Shown here: positions 1 to 8,644 of the stretch, one piece after another | How positions within the stretch are numbered: position 1 is the first letter of the stretch | Layout of the letters: every line of letters starts with the position of its first letter | Source: Bryobacterales bacterium | GTDB taxonomy: Bacteria > Acidobacteriota > Terriglobia > Bryobacterales > Bryobacteraceae | Assembly: GCA_003132865.1 (NCBI GenBank) | Contig: PKYZ01000932.1 | Coordinates: 1-64,000, forward strand | Length of the DNA: 64,000 nt | Direction of reading: 5' to 3' | Notes under the pieces: model-generated | Told to the model about the DNA's origin: nothing | The model's input: only the letters and a program-made list of their open reading frames with translations | Databases searched by the model: none | Made by a program: the position numbers and the translations under genes

Positions 1-2
1 TT

Positions 3-185
3 GGGGTGCTCCGGCAGGAAATAGCAAAGGACATCGGTAACGCTTCCACCCGAGGCAGAACGAACAGCGGGGATGTAGGCCGAGCCGATGAACGCGCGGT
101 TGGTCAACGATGGGTTGCAATAGGGCTGTTTTCGGGAGCGGTATTGTTCGGTTGTGGCGTCTGGCTGGGAACAATGCTGCGATAA
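3..185 (+). CDS. C-terminal fragment of an unknown membrane-anchored protein (5' end outside window)
   Basis: The frame is open from base 3 to a TAA at 183-185. The 60 residues are a polar stretch followed by a hydrophobic helix (about residues 35-58, around VAIGLFSGAVLFGCG) and a short basic end, like the C-terminal anchor of small plasmid or mobilisation proteins. The beginning lies left of the window, so no family can be assigned. It could be a chance open frame; the clean hydrophobic segment is the only positive sign. Confidence 0.3.
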   Translation, partial: GVLRQEIAKDIGNASTRGRTNSGDVGRADERAVGQRWVAIGLFSGAVLFGCGVWLGTMLR

Positions 186-454
186 ACAGCGCCAGGCCAT
201 CACCACCTAGTCTGACACTTCCTCGGGTGAGCACAATTGCGGCAGCATCGAGCGAGTCGTGCGGCTACTGCTCAGCTACGGTTTGCGGGTAATTCCGCAA
301 CTCGCGGTAATTCGGGCCAACCACCGCCGCCATGCCGACTTGGGATTAATCCTGGCCAGTTGCGAATGGCCACGGCCCGCTCGAAATCGGCCTGTCAGTG
401 GGCCGGGAGGCAGAATTCAGTAGAATCGTACATTGTCGTATTGAGGTCTACGGA
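186..454. other. non-coding gap, nothing recognised
   Basis: No credible reading frame, tRNA or repeat was seen. It presumably holds the promoter of the gene starting at 455. The only clear signal is a GAGG ribosome-binding site at 443-446. Confidence 0.4.
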
Positions 455-1474
455 ATGGCAACAGCGCCGGACATCCTTTTCCACAGATACTTCCAACGAC
501 TTCCTCCGTACAAAAGAGACATCTACCGGGGGAAGAAAGATCTCGATCTCATCGAACAGCCACTGCAGGATCTCTTGCGGGCAATTCAGGTGAATCTGAA
601 TGAGGCCTTGACGAATGAGCGGCGAGATGTTCCCGAGCACGTACCGCACCCGCCATTCCATATGGACTTCGTCGACTCGGACGATGCGAATGCGTTCGCA
701 TTTACTGAAGGCGACTATTCATTCATCGGGATCACAGTCGCGCTCATTCACAGGATCTGGGAGATCTGTCTGCCGATGGCGCAATCGGCGGAAATAGCCA
801 CCCTCCTCGGTTTGCAGCTTGACACGGCGGAGCGACAAGGTGGATTTCACGCAGTCCTGTTTCGAATGCAATTGAATTTCGTGACCACGCACGAATATAC
901 CCATCACGTTCACGGACATACGACTGATTCGACCCTCGATTCCCAATTTGCTAATGAAATCGATTCCAGCGCCGAGAATTGCGACATCGATACACAAGTC
1001 TTAGAGATCGACGCCGACGGCTACGGCACATTTCACGTGCTTTCAAATCTTTTCGCGGACGAGCGAGCTTTCGCTCTAAACGTGCTTGATCTTGAAGCGA
1101 GGTCTCCAGTCCGTCAAGACCAGACGCTGTTGGCATGCATTGTTCTAGCAGTGGGAACCTTCTTATTCGTCAGGCCTACCAAATTACTCACGCCGGAGAA
1201 CATTTACACGCTATGTCACCCGCCCCAAGCCGCACGCATGGATTTCATCATGAGAACTGCAGTCAGTTGGTGCCGCCAGAATCGACCTGCCCTGGCTGAA
1301 TGGATGAGCCCAGAGATCTTCGACAAGATAATGAGCACCTTGGCATACGTAACGCCGGGGGCTAATGCCGGGCAAGGGTGGGCGGCTCAGACCACATTTC
1401 TGCAGACCGAAATTGGCGACACCTACATGAAAACTCTGGCCGCTAAAGTAGCCCAATACATCCAGGCGCTTTGA
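455..1474 (+). CDS. HExxH-motif protein, putative zinc metallopeptidase
   Basis: A 339-residue soluble protein. Near the middle it carries TTHEYTHHVHGH, an HExxH zinc-binding signature in a helix, with an acidic stretch about 40 residues later (TQVLEIDADGYG) that could give the third ligand, as in gluzincin-type peptidases. No signal peptide or membrane span is evident. I chose the ATG at 455 because TTGAGG lies 8 bases upstream; a further upstream in-frame ATG at 398 lacks such a site and adds atypical sequence. The gene stands alone before a DUF6988-like gene on the same strand, in accessory DNA next to an IS91 element. The peptidase call rests only on the motif; the family is not recognised. 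Confidence 0.65.
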   Translation: MATAPDILFHRYFQRLPPYKRDIYRGKKDLDLIEQPLQDLLRAIQVNLNEALTNERRDVPEHVPHPPFHMDFVDSDDANAFAFTEGDYSFIGITVALIHRIWEICLPMAQSAEIATLLGLQLDTAERQGGFHAVLFRMQLNFVTTHEYTHHVHGHTTDSTLDSQFANEIDSSAENCDIDTQVLEIDADGYGTFHVLSNLFADERAFALNVLDLEARSPVRQDQTLLACIVLAVGTFLFVRPTKLLTPENIYTLCHPPQAARMDFIMRTAVSWCRQNRPALAEWMSPEIFDKIMSTLAYVTPGANAGQGWAAQTTFLQTEIGDTYMKTLAAKVAQYIQAL

Positions 1475-1567
1475 ATCCCGACCGAGCGGCACGTATCTGC
1501 TCGGCAGAGTTTGCCTCTTCAGCCCAGACCGTTCACGATTCCTGCGTACGGGTGTTACGCTCTGCTA

Positions 1568-2161
1568 ATGACGTTAAAGGAGCAACTTGATCGTGCCGAG
1601 GCTGCCAGACACTCGGCGTGGGACATGATCGTCGGCCCGATCACCATAGTTGATACCCGTTGCCAGGTTCTGCTCTCATACGCAAGCATCGCCCTTGAAC
1701 ATCAGGAGGCCATAGTCCTGCTGGCGCGTCACGGCCTGTCCGGCTCCGCGTTCGCGCTGGTCCGGCCGGTATTTGAGATCCTCTACCGCGCTGCTTGGAT
1801 CTGTGCCTGCGCGAAGCCCAAAGAAGTGGACAGGATCAAAGCCGGGAAATTCAGCTTCCCCAAGATGGGCGAGATGGTCGCCGCAATCGATGCAAAGCAT
1901 GGATTCGACTTCTTCAAGGGCTTCAAGGCGTCCAGTTGGGATGAGCAGAACGACTTCACGCACACCGGGAAGCTACAAATCGGGTCGCGATTGACCCGCG
2001 ATGACCTCCAGGCCGCCTACCCGGACGAGATGATCGCCGCCCAAGTTACCACCGCGACTATCGCGGCCATGATGGTCGCCGTGCTCCTGTTGAAGACCCA
2101 CAATCGCACATCGGATGGCGAGCGCTTGGAACGTGCATTGGTGCAGTTCTCCACCCCGTAG
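1568..2161 (+). CDS. DUF6988-like protein of unknown function
   Basis: A 197-residue helical protein. The stretch EHQEAIVLLARHGLSGSAF followed by ALVRPVFEILYRAAW resembles the conserved core of the DUF6988/DUF5677-type family, predicted to be all-helical and common in accessory islands. A further upstream start (1511) adds 19 residues unlike the family, so the ATG at 1568 is preferred although no strong ribosome-binding site precedes either. It ends about 50 bases before the hairpin that marks the IS91 element. Function is unknown; the family name is from memory of the motif. Confidence 0.6.
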   Translation: MTLKEQLDRAEAARHSAWDMIVGPITIVDTRCQVLLSYASIALEHQEAIVLLARHGLSGSAFALVRPVFEILYRAAWICACAKPKEVDRIKAGKFSFPKMGEMVAAIDAKHGFDFFKGFKASSWDEQNDFTHTGKLQIGSRLTRDDLQAAYPDEMIAAQVTTATIAAMMVAVLLLKTHNRTSDGERLERALVQFSTP

Positions 2162-2212
2162 GTGGACCGGCCAGGCTGACAGTCAGCGAATTGGGAACGA
2201 TAAACGCTATGA

Positions 2213-2290
2213 CTCTATCTGGAGTGACCCGGCGCGGAGAACCGGCGACGGGCAGGATAATGGCCGTGCGCCGGGTCACTTTAGATAGAG
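2213..2290. repeat. long imperfect hairpin at the transposase-3' side of the IS91 element
   Basis: Two 23-base arms at 2213-2235 and 2268-2290 are reverse complements at 21 of 23 positions (shared parts CTCTATCT and AGTGACCCGGCGC) around a 32-base loop. It lies downstream of the minus-strand IS91 transposase gene, where this family has its oriIS end. A GAAC tetranucleotide occurs at 2195-2198. It could instead be a bidirectional terminator or a small independent repeat. Confidence 0.75.
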
Positions 2291-2552
2291 ACGTTTGAAG
2301 GAAGGCGCCCGCGTTTGCGGCGGACGCGGCAGGGCTATGGGTGTTGAATCGAATCGCAGTGCTTCTAGGCTGACGAGTTGACGTGTAGCGAAGATGTTCC
2401 TGGTAGCGGACGGCGGGCGCAATGGTTGTTTTGCCGGGATGGCGGGCGCCGTTAACGTAGATTGCGGAGCTGTTTTGTTCTTGTTGCCACGGTTGCGGCA
2501 CACGTCCACTGGGCGTGCCGAAGCAAGCGAGAATTCCGGCGGTGAATGACGG

Positions 2553-3743
2553 CTACGACGAGTCAGCGAAGCTCTCCCGGTCAACCGATGTTCGGCGAAG
2601 CTGTTGAGCAGTGAGTTTTTCAATAAGGTCCATCGATCCGCCGCAGCGGGGGCAGCGCCATTGGCCGCGACTGTCGGACGTGGACGTCTCGGTTGTGATC
2701 GTCTCGTTCGAGGCAAGTTGCAGCAGTTGCTTGCAAACCGGCAGGAGTTTGCCACGGCGTCGTCTGGCAAGGAAGCCGTAGAAGCGAATTCGGACAAAAT
2801 GGCGGGGTAAAGAGTGGAGCAGAAAGCGTCGCAGAAACTCTTCGGCGGCAACTGTCATGAATCGCTGCTTGTTCTTATGGGCGTAGTCTTTCCAGCGGAA
2901 CGTCACTTGGCCATCGGCGAAGTTGACGATCCGGTGGTTGGAGATGGCGACGCGATGCGTGTAGCGAGCCAGGTAATGCAGAACATGTTGAGGTCCTCCG
3001 AATGGGCGTTTGGCGTAGACGACCCAGTCGTGACGAAACAGAGTCCTCAGAAAAGCAGAGAAGGCCTTCTGTTCAGCGAAGGGTTTCATTTTACCGGGGA
3101 ACAAGAGTTTGCCGTCGTGAAACGCGCGCTTCAGGCCGGCAACGAATTTACCTCGAAAGACGCGGCTGAGAACCTTCACCGGAAGGAAAAACGCATAGGG
3201 AGGACGAACCCAGCTCTGATGGTCTGAGGACAGACCGCCCGCCGGGACCACGCAGTGGATATGTGGATGGATCTGGAGATTCTGTCCCCAGGTATGAAGA
3301 ACGCTGAGGAAGCCGATCTCGGCGCCGAGATGCCGCGGATCAGCGGCAATCTCAAGCAGCGTGGCGGCGCTGGAATGAAACAGGAGATCATAGATGACTT
3401 TCTTGTTGTGAAGAGCCATCCATACAAGTTCATGCGGGATGGTGAAAACCACGTGTGCGTATTTCACCGGCAGCAGTTCCTTACTTCGTTCGGCGAGCCA
3501 CTTATCGCGCGCGCTCGTCTGGCACTTGGGACAGTGCCGGGAGCGGCAGGAGTTGAAGGAGATGGCCTCGTGGCCGCATTGGCGACAACGATCCCGATGG
3601 CCACCGAGCACGGCCGTGCGGCAATGCTCGATGGCGAAAAGGATGCGGAGATGCAGCCATGTCAGCCAGGAGCGATTCCTGTTCACAAAGCTGTCGCCAT
3701 GCGCGCGAATGATATCGGCCACCTCGAAAGGTGGCCGCGTCAT
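2553..3743 (-). CDS. tnpA: IS91 family transposase
   Basis: A 396-residue HUH-type (Y1/Y2) rolling-circle transposase. An N-terminal zinc-binding region (about residues 50-80, CRQCGHEAISFNSCRSRHC then PKC) is followed by the catalytic domain with the metal-binding HPHIHCVV motif around residue 158 and a tyrosine-bearing helix (HYLARYTHRVAISN) around 255-270. A C-terminal CPRCGG zinc knuckle ends the protein. Its start overlaps the 3' end of the recombinase gene by 4 bases, so the two are translationally coupled. The gene is full length with no visible interruption, so the element may be active. Confidence 0.92.
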   Translation of the reverse strand: MTRPPFEVADIIRAHGDSFVNRNRSWLTWLHLRILFAIEHCRTAVLGGHRDRCRQCGHEAISFNSCRSRHCPKCQTSARDKWLAERSKELLPVKYAHVVFTIPHELVWMALHNKKVIYDLLFHSSAATLLEIAADPRHLGAEIGFLSVLHTWGQNLQIHPHIHCVVPAGGLSSDHQSWVRPPYAFFLPVKVLSRVFRGKFVAGLKRAFHDGKLLFPGKMKPFAEQKAFSAFLRTLFRHDWVVYAKRPFGGPQHVLHYLARYTHRVAISNHRIVNFADGQVTFRWKDYAHKNKQRFMTVAAEEFLRRFLLHSLPRHFVRIRFYGFLARRRRGKLLPVCKQLLQLASNETITTETSTSDSRGQWRCPRCGGSMDLIEKLTAQQLRRTSVDRESFADSS

Positions 3744-4654
3744 TTTTTGTGCAGCCTCCGGGAGCGTTTTACTTGGTCCAGACTCGACAGTTCGACGTTG
3801 TCGAGAGGGGTGCCGGCGGCCTTGAGGTGGCGCTCGGACAGATGCAGGTAAATCGAGGTCGGCTTGAGATCAGCATGGCCGAGCAGCGCCTGGACTGTGG
3901 GTAAATCCGCACCGCCTTCCACCAGGTGAGTAGCAAAACTATGCCTCAGTAGATGGGGTGCGACGGATTTGGTAATGCCGGCTCGCCGCGCCGCTTCCTG
4001 GCAAGCGGCCCAAAGCATTTTGGCAGTGATCGGCTTATCGGCTCGCGAACCGTTCACAGTGCCCGGAAAAAGGTAAGTCTTCGGCTTCATCCAGCGCCAG
4101 TACTCGCGTAACGTCTCCAGGAGTTTCGGACTCAGTGGAACGTCCCGGTCCCGGCGCCCTTTGCCTTGGTGGACGCGAATGAGCATGCGCCTGCTGTCAA
4201 TATCCTCGACTTTCAGATTGCACACTTCAGCCCGGCGCATGCCGGTTGAATAGGCGGTCATCAGCAGAACGCGGTGGAAAAGATTGCTCGCTGAGTCGAT
4301 TAGCCGGATCGCTTCTTCTCGCGTGAGGACGATTGGCAAGTTACGAGGTGCTTTCGGATACGGTACCTCTTCGATCGGATAGTGCCGCTTCAGTGTTTTG
4401 CAATAGAAGAACCGCAGGGCCGCCGTATGATGGCCGACGGTGCGCGCATTCAGCTTTCTCTCTTTGAACAGATAGACCTGGTAGGCGCGGATCTGCTCCG
4501 GACCCAGTTGATCCGGAGGACGATGAAAATAACTGGCGAAAGCCTCCACCACTTTCAGGTAGCCTTTCACGGTAGTCTGAGAGTAATTACGACGCTGGAG
4601 TTCCTCCAGCATCATTTTTCGAAGTTGGGTCACAGGGACCTCCTTGTGACCCAC
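3740..4654 (-). CDS. XerD-like tyrosine recombinase accompanying the IS91 transposase
   Basis: A 304-residue site-specific recombinase. The N-terminal SAM-like DNA-binding half (about residues 10-90) precedes a catalytic half with all expected residues: Arg in TGMRRAEV, His and Arg in HLLRHSFAT, His in LLGHADL and the Tyr nucleophile in SIYLHL. Such recombinases commonly lie immediately 5' of IS91 transposases, here with a 4-base overlap. The C-terminal tail is basic and short. Role in transposition or dimer resolution is inferred from neighbourhood only. Confidence 0.9.
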   Translation of the reverse strand: MGHKEVPVTQLRKMMLEELQRRNYSQTTVKGYLKVVEAFASYFHRPPDQLGPEQIRAYQVYLFKERKLNARTVGHHTAALRFFYCKTLKRHYPIEEVPYPKAPRNLPIVLTREEAIRLIDSASNLFHRVLLMTAYSTGMRRAEVCNLKVEDIDSRRMLIRVHQGKGRRDRDVPLSPKLLETLREYWRWMKPKTYLFPGTVNGSRADKPITAKMLWAACQEAARRAGITKSVAPHLLRHSFATHLVEGGADLPTVQALLGHADLKPTSIYLHLSERHLKAAGTPLDNVELSSLDQVKRSRRLHKK

Positions 4655-4726
4655 ACTATTCCTCTCCGATCCCCATTGCTCGGTACCACCTCACGCGCAG
4701 CGTCCGCCGCGCGGGCGGCTTCGTTC

Positions 4727-4745
4727 AAACGCGCTTACGTCTGGG
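4727..4745 (-). repeat. 19-base sequence repeated inverted at 41340
   Basis: AAACGCGCTTACGTCTGGG is the exact reverse complement of bases 41340-41358; identity stops at once on both sides. It lies between the IS91 recombinase gene and the RepB-type gene and may be the terIS-side end of the element. Confidence 0.6.
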
Positions 4746-4818
4746 CATCGCCCTGCTACATGAGCGTGTGATCGGCTACGCTTCCGTCTGCTTCCGCCCG
4801 GGATTGCGCGGGGCTGAC

Positions 4819-5697
4819 TCACCGGGCAAGTGCGCGCGAACCTCGGTCAATGATGGTCGCTGCCTTTCTTAGCGTCCGCTCGACGTATTCGGCTTGCCGC
4901 TTCTCGTTGCCCTTGTGGGTCAAGTCGCGGCTGCGAATGGCCGTGTCTATCTGTGCCTCCGGCACGCCGTGCGCAAGAGCGTAAATCGCGTATGCCAGGT
5001 CAATGCGAGTGCCGTCGCCGGCGTACGTTGGATTCGCTCGAAAGCTCTCAATGCATCGCAGTACGCCCGAAGCTCCATCGCGCGCCACTGCCGTGCGGCG
5101 CCGTTCGCGCTCTCGGCGACCACGGTCGAGTTGCCGCTCAATCTGGGCGACGAATCGGTCGGCTTCTGGATAGGGTAACCCGTTCGCCTGGCTCAGCATG
5201 ACGAAGGGGAACAGGCCGTCAGCCTTATATTTTTCCTTCCGGTTGGTGAATCCGGCTAGGCGACCGAAATGCCGCCAGTCGGCTGCGCCAAGGTCGCCGC
5301 CGTATTCTTGAGCCAACGCTCGGGCCGCCGCCGTGCTCAGTTCCCGCGAAAGAATCCGCGAGTGCTTGAGCCACGCCTGGAAATTCCCCGGCGAGGTCTC
5401 GACCACTAACGCCGGATGGAAACCCTCTGCTTTCATACGCTCAATCGATTCGGCCGTGAGGTCATCGATCAAGCTCAAATTGTGTTCGCCTTTTGGCCGA
5501 ATATAAATGTTTCGCCCGTTGCGATTCTGGAGCCGCAACCATGGGATCGACTTCAAGACAGCCTGCATATCCCAGGTTCGCGGAATCATCGGAGGTTCAT
5601 TGTCGCCAGCACCCTCGGGCTTGTACAGGCCGATCTCGAATACGTCGCCGCCCATCGCGACAATCTGTCGCGTGACCGCTTCGCTGGTTCTGTCCAC
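4819..5697 (-). CDS. RepB-type plasmid DNA primase domain protein
   Basis: A 292-residue protein matching the archaeo-eukaryotic-type RepB primase domain of mobilisable plasmids: FEIGLYKPE near residue 21, NIYIRPKGEHNLSLIDDL around 64-80, ALVVETSPGNFQAW around 97-110 and ADWRHFGRLAGFTNRKEKY around 139-157. In RepB-type primases these carry the metal- and nucleotide-binding residues that prime lagging-strand synthesis. The C-terminal third is helical, ending in a basic region. No helicase domain is fused. It suggests the surrounding DNA has plasmid ancestry or that the integrated element replicates autonomously after excision. No relaxase or rep initiator lies next to it. Confidence 0.85.
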   Translation of the reverse strand: MDRTSEAVTRQIVAMGGDVFEIGLYKPEGAGDNEPPMIPRTWDMQAVLKSIPWLRLQNRNGRNIYIRPKGEHNLSLIDDLTAESIERMKAEGFHPALVVETSPGNFQAWLKHSRILSRELSTAAARALAQEYGGDLGAADWRHFGRLAGFTNRKEKYKADGLFPFVMLSQANGLPYPEADRFVAQIERQLDRGRRERERRRTAVARDGASGVLRCIESFRANPTYAGDGTRIDLAYAIYALAHGVPEAQIDTAIRSRDLTHKGNEKRQAEYVERTLRKAATIIDRGSRALAR

Positions 5698-5875
5698 GTT
5701 TCGGCTCCGGCGTTTCCCTGGTGCAAGGAAACGCTCTACCCGGTAAGCCGCGAGTCCCGGTGCCGGTGACGCCGACGCGCGGCGCGAAAGAATTTGGAAA
5801 CAATCTGAAACTCGGGGTACCTAGTTGTTGGGTAGTACCCAGTACTGAGATGTTTGTGAAGTTGCACTGCATTCT

Positions 5876-8644
5876 GTGAAGCCTTCTGTCACGCAGCGGG
5901 GTTTGAAGAACATACGGTTTAGATGGCGGTTTCAGTTCCGCGCGTGGGAGACGCATATCTTGAACGGAGCGCGCAAACGCGACCGGTGGCGGCTCGGTGT
6001 TGCTGCCAAAGTGATTGCAGCCGGCCTGGTGGCCTCCACCTGCGGGCACGCGCAAACCCCGAGCGAATTCCTTTCCCAGGCGGATCGCCTTGCCGACCAA
6101 GGAAACTGGTTTAGAGCCGCGCCGCTTTATGCCAAGGCGGAGAAAGAGTTCCAGCGGGCGGGGGACCGGCGAAATGAGCTGTACGCCAAGTTTGGCCGGC
6201 TCCACGGGGACACAGAAGCAGGTTTATACCGGGCCACCCGCGTGCAAGTGGTGCTCGACTTGACCGATCCGTTGGTGGAAGGTGACCCCCAGTTGAAAAT
6301 CCGGGCATTGGCGCTACTTGGCACAATCGACCTGAATCTGGACACGGCTGCGGCAGGGGACGACTGGCGCAAACTGCTGGCGGTCGCAACCGCCGCCGGT
6401 GATCGCAAATGGCAGAATCGCGCCAACGGCTACCTGGGATTGGTCGCAGGGTTGAACGGCAACATCGGCGCTGCGGGCGGCGCCCTCTATCAGGCCGTAA
6501 TGAAAGCAGAGCAGTTGGGCGACGCCTCGGGCGAGATCTACTTTGCAACCTGGATCGCAAATGGGATGGCCGTGAACAACATGGCGGACAGGGCCGTACA
6601 GCTTTTGGACCGCGTCGAGGAACTGGCACGAAAGAGCGGCTTCAGCGAGATGCCGCTGCAATTCTCCATCGCCAAGGTCCGCGCGTTGATGCAGCTTTCT
6701 GAACCCCAAAAGGTGCGCGGTCGCGAAGAAGGGAAAAAGCTGCTCGCCAGTACCTTGGATTTGGCCCGAAAGAACGGCGTGAGCGGCGCCGAAACAGAGC
6801 TTCTCAGCCAGGCTGGCCAACTGGCGATTGAAGAGCACGATTTCGCTGGCGCTGAGCGGTCGTTCAAAGAAGTTGTGGAGATTGCGAAAGCAGCGGATTT
6901 GCCCAGAGAGGAAGCGGACGGTCTTTTGCATTTATCGCAGCTATACCGAACCGAGGACGCGCCGGCAAAGGCGATGCCGGTCATCAGTCGAGGGATAGAA
7001 GTTCTCCGGCGGGTTGAAGAGGCTTACGATTTTCCCATGTATGTCGCGGAGAAGGCCGAGGTTGAGGCTACTCTGGGAGCGCTGGCCGCCGCCGACGCAC
7101 TCTATGACCGCGCAACCGATCTGATTGATGGCCTGCTCGTAAATGCGCAGACCTCGCGAATGAAGACCGAGATGATCGCCGCCGTGGGCGATATTTACGT
7201 TGCACACTTCCGGCTGGCGTGGGATCGCCTTCACGATCCCGAAAAGGCCTTCCGCATTGTCGAAAGCGCCCGTGGACGCGCTCTCTTGGATTCGATCCTT
7301 TATGCTCGCCGGTCCAGTCCCCTCTCGGAGGCGACCCCAGGCGACCAAGAGATCGTTCGGCTACAAAGAGAACTTGTGCAGGAGGACCTTTCGGCTCCGC
7401 AACGGCACAAAGTGTTAGACCAGCTCGATCATGCGTATTTCTGGATGGGTCCCGCCGAATTTGCCCAAAGCCGGAAGGAGATGGAGATGCTCCGGCGCCC
7501 GCCCGTGTCGTTGTCGGCAATTCGCCGCCAGTTGGCTGCTAACGAAAGCCTGATCGAATTCGTACTTGATGCGAAAAAGTCGTATGCGTTGGAGATTTCT
7601 CAGGCTGGCTTGAAAGTCTACGAGCTTCCGGGACGGCCGCAAATCGACGGGCTGGTCAGTCATTTTCTTTCTGGCGTCAGGAACAAACAGGAATCAGTCG
7701 ATCTGGCGAAAGAGCTTTACGGCCGCCTACTGTCGCCGGCCGTCGCGCAGCGCACGACGGCGATTGTCCTTGTTCCTGACGGTTCCCTCAACCTGGTCCC
7801 ATTCGAGGCGCTCATGGACGAGAATGGCGCAACCATAAACAAGCGGGTGACCATCGCCTCGGTTCCGTCCGCAACGATATATTTCACTCTGAAGACTGCC
7901 CCAACGCAAACCACCGCCACAAGGCCATTCCTGGGAGTCGCCTATAGTCCAGGGCAATCCGCCGCGGTACAGCTTGCTTCCAACACGCGGGGTATGTTTG
8001 ACTTGCAAAAATCGGCGTTGACGCCGCTGCCGTTCGCGCGCGAAGAGATCGCGGAGGCGGCGAAAGCGCTGGGAAGGAACAGTGTGGAACTGGATGGCGC
8101 CGCTGCTTCTGAAGCCGCCCTCAAGGCTCTGGCGCTGGGCGACTTCAAAATCATCCACATCGCCGCCCACGGTATCGGGAATGAAGCCGAGCCGGATCGA
8201 GCGGCGCTCCTGTTGGCTCCTGGCAATGATTCTGAAGACGGGCTGTGGCAGTCGCGCGAGATCCGCCAGACCAGGCTGAACGCCGATCTTGTCGTGTTGT
8301 CGGCTTGCGACACCGGTACCGGCCGCCTTGAGGGTCAGGAAGGCATCATGAATCTCGCGCGGGCGTTTCTGATCGCGGGCGCCAAAAGCGTCGTGGCGAG
8401 CTTGTGGCAGGTGGATGATCGTTCCACCGCCACGCTAATGAGTTTTTTCTACGAGCACCTGGCTGCCGGTTTGGAGGTCCGCGAAGCCCTTCGGCAGGGG
8501 CAGCTCGATTTCATAAAGGAGTTTGGGGACAAAGCCCAGTCGTACTATTGGGCCGGCTTTGAGGTGATCGGAGATGGCACGAGGCGAATCAATTTCAAAA
8601 CCAACAAACCTAAGCCTGGAGCAGCGAGAGCAAATATTCGATAA
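5876..8644 (+). CDS. TPR-CHAT domain protein (caspase-like protease)
   Basis: A 922-residue protein. A basic N-terminus leads into a hydrophobic segment (about residues 41-58, ending CGHAQ) that looks like a signal peptide or lipobox. Tetratricopeptide helices follow (about 60-480), then a C-terminal CHAT domain (about 580-900). The predicted His/Cys dyad is present: IHIAAHG near 764 and VVLSACDTGTG near 811, with the usual SLWQVDD after it. CHAT proteins are caspase-related proteases activated through their TPRs. The gene overlaps the downstream S41 peptidase by 71 bases, so the pair is co-expressed. An ECF-sigma/anti-sigma pair lies about 5 kb further on. The substrate is unknown. Confidence 0.9.
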   Translation: MKPSVTQRGLKNIRFRWRFQFRAWETHILNGARKRDRWRLGVAAKVIAAGLVASTCGHAQTPSEFLSQADRLADQGNWFRAAPLYAKAEKEFQRAGDRRNELYAKFGRLHGDTEAGLYRATRVQVVLDLTDPLVEGDPQLKIRALALLGTIDLNLDTAAAGDDWRKLLAVATAAGDRKWQNRANGYLGLVAGLNGNIGAAGGALYQAVMKAEQLGDASGEIYFATWIANGMAVNNMADRAVQLLDRVEELARKSGFSEMPLQFSIAKVRALMQLSEPQKVRGREEGKKLLASTLDLARKNGVSGAETELLSQAGQLAIEEHDFAGAERSFKEVVEIAKAADLPREEADGLLHLSQLYRTEDAPAKAMPVISRGIEVLRRVEEAYDFPMYVAEKAEVEATLGALAAADALYDRATDLIDGLLVNAQTSRMKTEMIAAVGDIYVAHFRLAWDRLHDPEKAFRIVESARGRALLDSILYARRSSPLSEATPGDQEIVRLQRELVQEDLSAPQRHKVLDQLDHAYFWMGPAEFAQSRKEMEMLRRPPVSLSAIRRQLAANESLIEFVLDAKKSYALEISQAGLKVYELPGRPQIDGLVSHFLSGVRNKQESVDLAKELYGRLLSPAVAQRTTAIVLVPDGSLNLVPFEALMDENGATINKRVTIASVPSATIYFTLKTAPTQTTATRPFLGVAYSPGQSAAVQLASNTRGMFDLQKSALTPLPFAREEIAEAAKALGRNSVELDGAAASEAALKALALGDFKIIHIAAHGIGNEAEPDRAALLLAPGNDSEDGLWQSREIRQTRLNADLVVLSACDTGTGRLEGQEGIMNLARAFLIAGAKSVVASLWQVDDRSTATLMSFFYEHLAAGLEVREALRQGQLDFIKEFGDKAQSYYWAGFEVIGDGTRRINFKTNKPKPGAARANIR

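Larger units (their letters stand above)
2213..4745 (-). mobile_element. IS91-family element with companion tyrosine recombinase
   Basis: Two overlapping minus-strand genes, a XerD-type recombinase followed by an IS91 transposase, form the unit. Boundaries are estimates: a strong hairpin on one side and, on the other, a 19-base sequence at 4727-4745 that recurs inverted at 41340-41358. IS91 elements move by rolling-circle replication and need not leave target duplications; none was seen. Confidence 0.6.

Noticed and set aside
2276..2851. Minus-strand frame overlapping the transposase end
   Set aside because: It is an out-of-frame shadow of the transposase and runs into the hairpin.
5805..5865. 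GGTAC/GTACC palindrome upstream of the CHAT gene as an operator
   Set aside because: The arms are short and interrupted, and no related copy appears upstream of the other genes.
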